11,563 nucleotides of DNA, from positions 1-11,563 of the forward strand of contig CBFHSE010000044.1 of the NCBI GenBank assembly GCA_965658435.1. The letters are read 5' to 3'. The notes below the pieces were generated by a model. That model did not search any database. It was given only the letters and a program-made list of their open reading frames with translations, and was not told the origin of the DNA. The stretch comes from JADHLN01 sp965658435. Its GTDB lineage: Bacteria > Pseudomonadota > Alphaproteobacteria > Rickettsiales > JABIRX01. Of this stretch, positions 7,032 to 11,563 are shown in pieces. The translations under genes were made by a program, and so were the position numbers. The stretch's first letter is position 1. Every line of letters begins with the position of its first letter.

Positions 7032-8120
7032 TTATTCAGTATATTTAACTTTATATCTACCTATGAGAGAAGTTAGTATCTCATATGGAATTAAATTAGT
7101 GTTCTTAACTACATCGTCAATTTTTATATTATCTCCAATTAACTCAACATAATCTCCTATATTAATATTATTTCTTTTATCATTACTAATATCAATAATG
7201 GTTAAATCCATAGAGATATTACCGATTATTGGATAATTACTGCCTTTAATAAAGCAATAAGCTTTATTTGATAATATTCTAGCATAACCATCTGCATAAC
7301 CTATGGGTATAATTGCAATCTTAGTATTTTTAGAAATTTTATTATTTAAACCATAACCAACATAGCCATCCTTCGAGATTATTTTAGTATCAATAATTTT
7401 TGTTTTTAAATTAATAATATTTAACATTGGGTTATCCTTGTTATAAGGAGTAGGGTTAACTCCATAAAGAGCTACGCCAGCTCTTACCATATCAAAATGA
7501 AAATCTTGTCCTAAAAAAATACCTGAAGAATTTGCTAAAGAATATTTTGCATTTGGAAATTTTTTTATGATTTTTTTAAACTTACTTAATTGATTATTAT
7601 TATTAAGATGCATTTCAGACGCAGATGATAAATGGCTCATCACATATAATATATTTAGCATTTTATAGTCATAATTATAAAAATACTCAAACTCGCTATA
7701 TTCAACTCCTAGCCTGTTCATTGCAGTATCAAAATGTAAAATCATATTAAGTGTAATTGCCCGAGATTTAGCAAATTTAGACCAAATATGAAGTTGGTTT
7801 TTAGAATTAATGACGGGAATTATATTATGATCTAAAAATGCTTGGGTTTCATCTTTTTTTACTCCATGAAAAACATAAATATTAGCATTATCATTAATTT
7901 TTCTAATATTTATTGCCTCATTAATGCTAGCAACGAAATAATCATTGCAACCAACATCAGTTAGAGATGTTAAAACTTTTTCATAGCCAATTCCATAGGC
8001 ATTGGCCTTTATTGTTGCTGCACATATGGAGTTACCAATTTCTTTTTTTAAAATAAGATAATTATTTTTTAAATTAGTTAAATTAATATTTAATACTGAA
8101 TCAAAAAATTCTGTTTCCAT
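7032..8120 (-). CDS. alr: Alanine racemase
   Basis: This PLP-dependent fold-III enzyme interconverts L- and D-alanine, supplying D-Ala for peptidoglycan. The 362 residues are of normal length. The PLP-binding Lys is Lys38 in TIKANAYGIG. FDTAMNRLG (130-138) contains the conserved Arg136. RAGVALYG (213-220) is the phosphate-site signature. The second catalytic base is Tyr275 in IPIGYADGYAR (271-281). GNISMD (300-305) is the active-site loop. All expected residues are present, so it should be active. It starts 5 bases after the dnaB stop on the same strand, with no clear ribosome-binding site, and is probably co-transcribed with dnaB. The dnaB-alr pairing is also found in Escherichia coli. A retained alr suggests the organism still makes at least some peptidoglycan or peptidoglycan-like material. 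Confidence 0.97.
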   Translation of the reverse strand: METEFFDSVLNINLTNLKNNYLILKKEIGNSICAATIKANAYGIGYEKVLTSLTDVGCNDYFVASINEAINIRKINDNANIYVFHGVKKDETQAFLDHNIIPVINSKNQLHIWSKFAKSRAITLNMILHFDTAMNRLGVEYSEFEYFYNYDYKMLNILYVMSHLSSASEMHLNNNNQLSKFKKIIKKFPNAKYSLANSSGIFLGQDFHFDMVRAGVALYGVNPTPYNKDNPMLNIINLKTKIIDTKIISKDGYVGYGLNNKISKNTKIAIIPIGYADGYARILSNKAYCFIKGSNYPIIGNISMDLTIIDISNDKRNNINIGDYVELIGDNIKIDDVVKNTNLIPYEILTSLIGRYKVKYTE

Positions 8121-8125
8121 ATTAT

Positions 8126-9553
8126 TTAGTTGTTTTTGGCAAGATTATCAAATTTAGTAGTGTTAGCGTTAAATCTAATCTCTACATTTCCAATTGGTCC
8201 ATGTCTTTGTTTTGCGATAATTACCTCAGCTTTATTCATTGCTTTCAATGCTTTAGCTTCCCAATCTGAACGATTTTTTGCATCTGGGTCCGGTTCCATC
8301 CTTGAAAGATAATATTCTTCACGATAAATAAACATTACAACATCAGCATCTTGCTCGATACTACCTGATTCTCTAAGATCTGATAGTTGAGGTCTTTTAT
8401 CTTCTCTATTTTCAACTGCTCTTGATAATTGAGATAATGCAATAACAGGAATATTAAGTTCTTTTGCGATTGCTTTTAAATTTTGAGTTATTTCAGTTAT
8501 TTCCTGAACTCTATTATCTGTATTTGAGGAACCCCTAACAAGTTGCAAATAATCAATTATAAGCAATCCTAAATTCTGTTGCCTTTTTAAGCGTCTTGCT
8601 CTTGTTCTTATTGCTGAGATCGACTGAGCAGGAGTGTCATCAATAAAGAATCTAAGTTCATGTAAATCTTTATTTGCTTTAACAATTTTATTGAAATCTT
8701 CTTTTGAAAAATTACCGCTTCTGAATTTTTTGGCATTAACTCCTGATTTCATTGAAATCATTCTGCTTGCTAACTGCTCAGATGACATTTCCAAGGACAG
8801 AAATCCTACTGATTTATTATCTTCAATGTTAGAAAAATATTCAGAGCAATTAAGAGCTATATTAATGGCTAGAGCTGTTTTACCCATAGAGGGTCTACCA
8901 GCAAGAATTATTAAATCTGAATTCTGCATTCCACCTAAAAGCTGATCTAAATCCAGTAATTCTGTTGGTAAGCCACAAAAATCATCCGATTCAAGAGCAG
9001 CTTGTACATTAGTTAATGTATTATTAAGAGAGATATTTAATCTTTGGTAATCACCTTCAAATTTTCCTTCACTAGCAAGTTTAAAAAGTTTCTGTTCTGT
9101 GTTCTCAATAATGGCAGAGGATGCCTGAGGCTTTGAAGATAATGTTATTTCTGATATTAATTGCCCACCTAAATCCTTTAATTTTCTTTTTAGATAAAGA
9201 TCAAAAATTAATTTGGCATATTCCTTAATGTTAATAATGCTAGTTGCAGATGATGCTAGGTCAAATAGATACTTGCTTCCACCAAAATTTTTTAATTTTT
9301 CATCCTTGTCAAAATTAGCTTTAAGAGTAATTGGAGTAGCAATTAGACCTTGTGAAAAATAATCTACAATATTTTGATATATTTCTTGATGAATAGGTTC
9401 AAAAAAATGCTCTGAATTTAAAAAATCTCCAACCTTACTATATGCTTCATTATTTGTAAGCAAATTTCCAAGCACTAATTGTTCAGCCTCTATATTTGAT
9501 GGCTGGAGATTAATCTTCTCCTCATTACTAGATACATTATTATATAGTTTCAT
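8126..9553 (-). CDS. dnaB: Replicative DNA helicase DnaB
   Basis: This is the hexameric helicase that unwinds DNA at the replication fork and works with primase. The 475 residues include an N-terminal DnaB domain (about 20-125: PSNIEAEQLVLG at the start, FFEPIHQEIY at 50-59), a linker helix, and a RecA-type ATPase domain (about 195-465). Visible in the latter are Walker A GRPSMGKTA (219-227), FLSLEMSSEQL (251-261), Walker B LLIIDYLQL (330-338), LSQLSRAVE (373-381), SDLRESGSIEQDADVV (391-406) and the AKQRHGPIG arginine-finger region (448-456). Between FIYREEYY and AEVIIAKQR is an extra segment (about 416-441) of the kind I associate with alphaproteobacterial DnaB. There is no intein. The ATG at 9551-9553 is chosen because an in-frame family N-terminus follows and the nearest upstream ATG (minus strand) runs directly into a stop. 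It heads a dnaB-alr operon divergent from pdhA. Confidence 0.97.
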   Translation of the reverse strand: MKLYNNVSSNEEKINLQPSNIEAEQLVLGNLLTNNEAYSKVGDFLNSEHFFEPIHQEIYQNIVDYFSQGLIATPITLKANFDKDEKLKNFGGSKYLFDLASSATSIINIKEYAKLIFDLYLKRKLKDLGGQLISEITLSSKPQASSAIIENTEQKLFKLASEGKFEGDYQRLNISLNNTLTNVQAALESDDFCGLPTELLDLDQLLGGMQNSDLIILAGRPSMGKTALAINIALNCSEYFSNIEDNKSVGFLSLEMSSEQLASRMISMKSGVNAKKFRSGNFSKEDFNKIVKANKDLHELRFFIDDTPAQSISAIRTRARRLKRQQNLGLLIIDYLQLVRGSSNTDNRVQEITEITQNLKAIAKELNIPVIALSQLSRAVENREDKRPQLSDLRESGSIEQDADVVMFIYREEYYLSRMEPDPDAKNRSDWEAKALKAMNKAEVIIAKQRHGPIGNVEIRFNANTTKFDNLAKNN

Positions 9554-9692
9554 TTAACTTACATTAATATTTAATTAATTTTATATGATAAAAGATCAAA
9601 CTTGCATTTTTTTTGATCATGGTTAATTATAGAGTGTTTTTTATTTAAAAAACTATATTTTAGATCTATAACTGCAAAAAAGCAAAGTTAAA
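9554..9692. promoter_or_regulatory. Divergent dnaB / pdhA intergenic promoter region
   Basis: These 139 AT-rich bases must carry the start signals for dnaB-alr (leftward) and pdhAB (rightward), as no other upstream space exists for either. Rightward, a possible -10 TATAGA (9628-9633) has a weak -35-like TTGCAT (9602-9607) with a long 20-base spacer; TATATT (9654-9659) is an alternative -10. Leftward, the minus strand has TTGATC (complement of 9594-9599) and several AT-rich -10 candidates, none well spaced. No good Shine-Dalgarno sequence precedes either start. I can support the region but not an exact transcription start. Confidence 0.5.
9594..9618. repeat. 7-base inverted repeat GATCAAA-N11-TTTGATC, possible operator
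   Basis: The perfect arms GATCAAA (9594-9600) and TTTGATC (9612-9618) flank an 11-base spacer that contains a T-rich run. The arm-to-arm centre distance of 18 bases is compatible with binding of a dimeric regulator. The repeat lies between two divergently transcribed genes and overlaps the best -35-like elements, so an operator is plausible. It is not a terminator for either neighbour, because both genes read away from it. In DNA this AT-rich, a chance 7-base repeat cannot be excluded. Confidence 0.35.
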
Positions 9693-10682
9693 ATGGTTAA
9701 AGAAAATTCACTCAAAAAAGAGATCAGTAAAAAACAATTCTTAGAATTTTATTCTGATATGTATTTGGTCAGAAAATTTGAAGAGAGAGCAGGTCAGGCA
9801 TATGGAATGGGAAAGATTGGAGGTTTTTGTCATTTATATATAGGTCAAGAAGCAGTAATTATTGGAACAAAATCTGCATTGAATGAAGGTGATGCATTAA
9901 TTACAAGCTATAGAGATCACGGTCATATATTAGCATGTGGTACAGATCCAAAATATGTAATGGCAGAGTTATTTGGTAAAGAAACTGGTGTCTCTAAAGG
10001 TAAGGGAGGCTCAATGCATTTATTTGATACAGAGAAAGGTTTTTACGGTGGTCATGGTATTGTTGGAGCTCAAGTACCAATAGGAGCAGGTGTAGCATTT
10101 GCTGTGAAATATCAAGAAAAAAGCAATATTGCTGTAACATTTTTTGGTGACGGTGCTGCCAATCAAGGTCAAGTTTATGAAACATTCAACATGGCTTCAT
10201 TATGGAATTTGCCTGTATTATTCATCATTGAAAATAATCAATATGGCATGGGTACTAGTACAAAAAGGGCTGCTGCAAGCATAGATTTTTCAAAAAGAGG
10301 TGAGGCATTTGGCATTAAAGGTGAGAAAGTAGATGGTCAAGATTTATTCGCCGTATATGATAAAGTAAAATCAGTGTCAGAGAAAATAAGAAAAGGCGAA
10401 GGGCCATATTTATTAGAAATTAATACTTATAGATATAGAGGTCATTCAATGTCTGATCCAGGCCAATATAGAGAAAAGTCAGAAATACAAGAATATAAAG
10501 ACAATAGAGATCCAATTACAAATTTCAGAAATTTTGGTATTGAGAATAAAATAATTGATGAAAAAGACATTAAATTATCTGAGCAAAAGGTAAAAGAAAT
10601 TGTTGCGGAATCAATTGAGTTTGCAGATAATAGCCCTGAGCCAATCGCTGACGAACTTTGGAGTAATATTTTGAATAGTTAA
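9693..10682 (+). CDS. pdhA: Pyruvate dehydrogenase E1 component, alpha subunit
   Basis: With PdhB it forms the thiamine-diphosphate-dependent E1, which decarboxylates pyruvate and passes the acetyl group to lipoyl-E2, feeding acetyl-CoA to the TCA cycle. The 329 residues match short bacterial E1-alpha. Visible are FEERAGQAYGMGKIGGFCHLYIGQEA in two parts (29-40, 41-54), the SYRDHGH substrate region (72-78), the KGKGGSMHLF loop (102-111), the GDGAANQG...NN thiamine-diphosphate/Mg motif (152-182), and the conserved YRYRGHSMSDP loop (246-256). The ATG at 9693 is the first in frame after an in-frame TAA at 9669-9671. No strong ribosome-binding site is visible. One base separates its stop from pdhB. 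The branched-chain 2-oxoacid version is less likely, given close agreement with the pyruvate-type loop and PdhB sequence. Confidence 0.96.
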   Translation: MVKENSLKKEISKKQFLEFYSDMYLVRKFEERAGQAYGMGKIGGFCHLYIGQEAVIIGTKSALNEGDALITSYRDHGHILACGTDPKYVMAELFGKETGVSKGKGGSMHLFDTEKGFYGGHGIVGAQVPIGAGVAFAVKYQEKSNIAVTFFGDGAANQGQVYETFNMASLWNLPVLFIIENNQYGMGTSTKRAAASIDFSKRGEAFGIKGEKVDGQDLFAVYDKVKSVSEKIRKGEGPYLLEINTYRYRGHSMSDPGQYREKSEIQEYKDNRDPITNFRNFGIENKIIDEKDIKLSEQKVKEIVAESIEFADNSPEPIADELWSNILNS

Positions 10683-10683
10683 T

Positions 10684-11563
10684 ATGGTAAAGATAACTGT
10701 AAGAGATGCATTAAGAGATGCAATGGCTGAAGAAATGAGAGAGGATAAAAATATTTATCTTATGGGTGAAGAAGTAGCGGAATATCAAGGAGCATACAAG
10801 ATAAGCCAGGGTCTCCTTAAAGAATTTGGAGAAAAAAGAGTAATAGATACACCGATAACTGAACATGGTTTTGCAGGTATTGCAATTGGTTCTGCAATGG
10901 CAGGATTGAAACCTATTGTTGAATTTATGACATTTAATTTTGCTATGCAGGCAATTGATCAAATAATTAATTCTGCAGCTAAAACACATTATATGTCTGG
11001 AGGGCAAGTCAAATGTCCTATAGTATTCAGAGGTCCAAATGGCGCAGCAGCAAGAGTTGGAGCGCAGCATTCACAATGTTATGCTGCATGGTATAGTCAT
11101 ATTCCTGGTTTAGAAGTTGTAGCGCCATATGATGCTGTGAGCTCAAAAGCTTTGCTTAAAAAAGCTATAAAATCTCCCAATCCTGTAATTTTTTTAGAAA
11201 ATGAAATAACATATGGATATGAATTTGAATATAATGAAGATGAATTAGCAAATATAGAAATAGGAAAAGCTAAAATAGTCAGGGAAGGAAAAGACATAAC
11301 CATTACAGCTTTTTCCATTTGTGTTGAAAAAGCTCTTCAAGCAGCCGAAATTTTAGCTAAACATAATATAGATGCTGAAGTTATAGATTTAATGACTATT
11401 AGACCATTAGATAAGAAAACTATTATCTCATCTGTAAAAAAAACAAATCATATTATAAATGTCGAAGAGGGCTTTGGAACATGCGGAATTGGTTCCGAAA
11501 TTTGCTCAATGATATGTGAGGAAGCTTTTGACTATTTAGATTCAGAGCCTAAAAGAATAAGTG
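10684..11563 (+). CDS. pdhB: Pyruvate dehydrogenase E1 component, beta subunit (3'-partial)
   Basis: The frame is open from ATG 10684 to the right edge, giving 293 residues of an expected roughly 325; the C-terminus lies outside. The start is one base after the pdhA stop, with a GGAG about 20 bases upstream that is too far to be a normal ribosome-binding site, so coupling to pdhA translation is likely. Visible are DTPITEHGFAGIAIGSAMAG (55-74), whose Glu60 corresponds to the thiamine-activating Glu of the family; EFMTFNFAMQAIDQI and NSAAKTHYMSGGQ just after; GAQHSQCYAAWYSHIPGL with the conserved His; FLENEITYG; and VEEGFGTCGIGSEI near the edge. No N-terminal lipoyl domain is fused, unlike PdhB of some alphaproteobacteria such as Sinorhizobium. 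It assembles with PdhA into the E1 heterotetramer. Confidence 0.96.
   Translation, partial: MVKITVRDALRDAMAEEMREDKNIYLMGEEVAEYQGAYKISQGLLKEFGEKRVIDTPITEHGFAGIAIGSAMAGLKPIVEFMTFNFAMQAIDQIINSAAKTHYMSGGQVKCPIVFRGPNGAAARVGAQHSQCYAAWYSHIPGLEVVAPYDAVSSKALLKKAIKSPNPVIFLENEITYGYEFEYNEDELANIEIGKAKIVREGKDITITAFSICVEKALQAAEILAKHNIDAEVIDLMTIRPLDKKTIISSVKKTNHIINVEEGFGTCGIGSEICSMICEEAFDYLDSEPKRIS

Noticed and set aside
7027..7037. GAATATTATTC palindrome at the ispE/alr junction as a terminator
   Set aside because: The arms are 5 bases of pure AT-rich sequence with a 1-base loop, too weak for a hairpin and typical of chance in this composition.
8634..8945. Plus-strand 103-codon frame opposite dnaB
   Set aside because: It lies antisense to the Walker A region and central part of dnaB and is a shadow of that conserved gene.
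8126..9553. Intein or phage-type DnaB
   Set aside because: Walker A, Walker B and the LSQLSRAVE region are uninterrupted, and the gene is paired with alr as in chromosomal dnaB loci.
9661..9668. TAGATCTA palindrome upstream of pdhA
   Set aside because: An 8-base palindrome is expected by chance in AT-rich DNA, and it has no partner copy or clear promoter spacing.
10711..11070. Minus-strand 119-codon Cys/His/Ser-rich frame
   Set aside because: It is antisense to pdhB, whose plus-strand reading is unmistakable. The Cys and His richness comes from reverse-complementing Ala/Met/Gly codons and is not a zinc-binding protein.

Overview
The window is strongly AT-rich chromosomal DNA with tightly packed genes and weak or absent Shine-Dalgarno sequences. 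It uses the standard bacterial code: TGA is a stop and TGG encodes Trp. Two tandem, greatly enlarged VirB6-type type IV secretion (T4SS) membrane proteins lie beside housekeeping genes. The DnaB has the extra C-terminal segment I associate with alphaproteobacterial DnaB, and pyruvate dehydrogenase E1 is split into alpha and beta subunits. Together these point to an alphaproteobacterium of the order Rickettsiales or a close intracellular relative. Retained ispE (MEP isoprenoid pathway) and alr (D-alanine for peptidoglycan) argue against the most reduced Rickettsia-like metabolism, because Rickettsia, as I recall, has lost the MEP pathway. I cannot name the genus.

Layout. Positions 1-6176 (+) hold the T4SS segment. 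The first virB6-like gene is open at the left edge, so its start is upstream. It overlaps the second virB6-like gene by 4 bases (ATGA). Both encode an N-terminal exported domain, a VirB6/TrbL polytopic core and a long charged C-terminal extension. The second begins with a lipoprotein-type signal and ends in an Asp/Ser repeat tail encoded by an in-frame 15-base repeat. ispE (6186-7028, +) follows after 9 bases and probably shares the transcript. It converges, with only 3 bases between stop codons, on alr (7032-8120, -). alr is the downstream partner of dnaB (8126-9553, -).

A 139-base AT-rich divergent intergenic region (9554-9692) separates dnaB from pdhA and contains a 7-base inverted repeat. 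pdhA (9693-10682, +) and pdhB (10684 to beyond the right edge, +) encode the two halves of pyruvate dehydrogenase E1.

There are three functional blocks: a host-interaction or secretion channel module, a cell-envelope and replication block (ispE, alr, dnaB), and central carbon metabolism (pdhAB). I see no tRNA, rRNA, CRISPR array, insertion sequence or phage gene. The housekeeping genes are ordinary. The unusual biology is in the VirB6 extensions: lectin-like Asn-Asn-Gly motifs near the N-termini, a lipobox on a polytopic channel protein, and acidic tails. I do not see a wholly new system.
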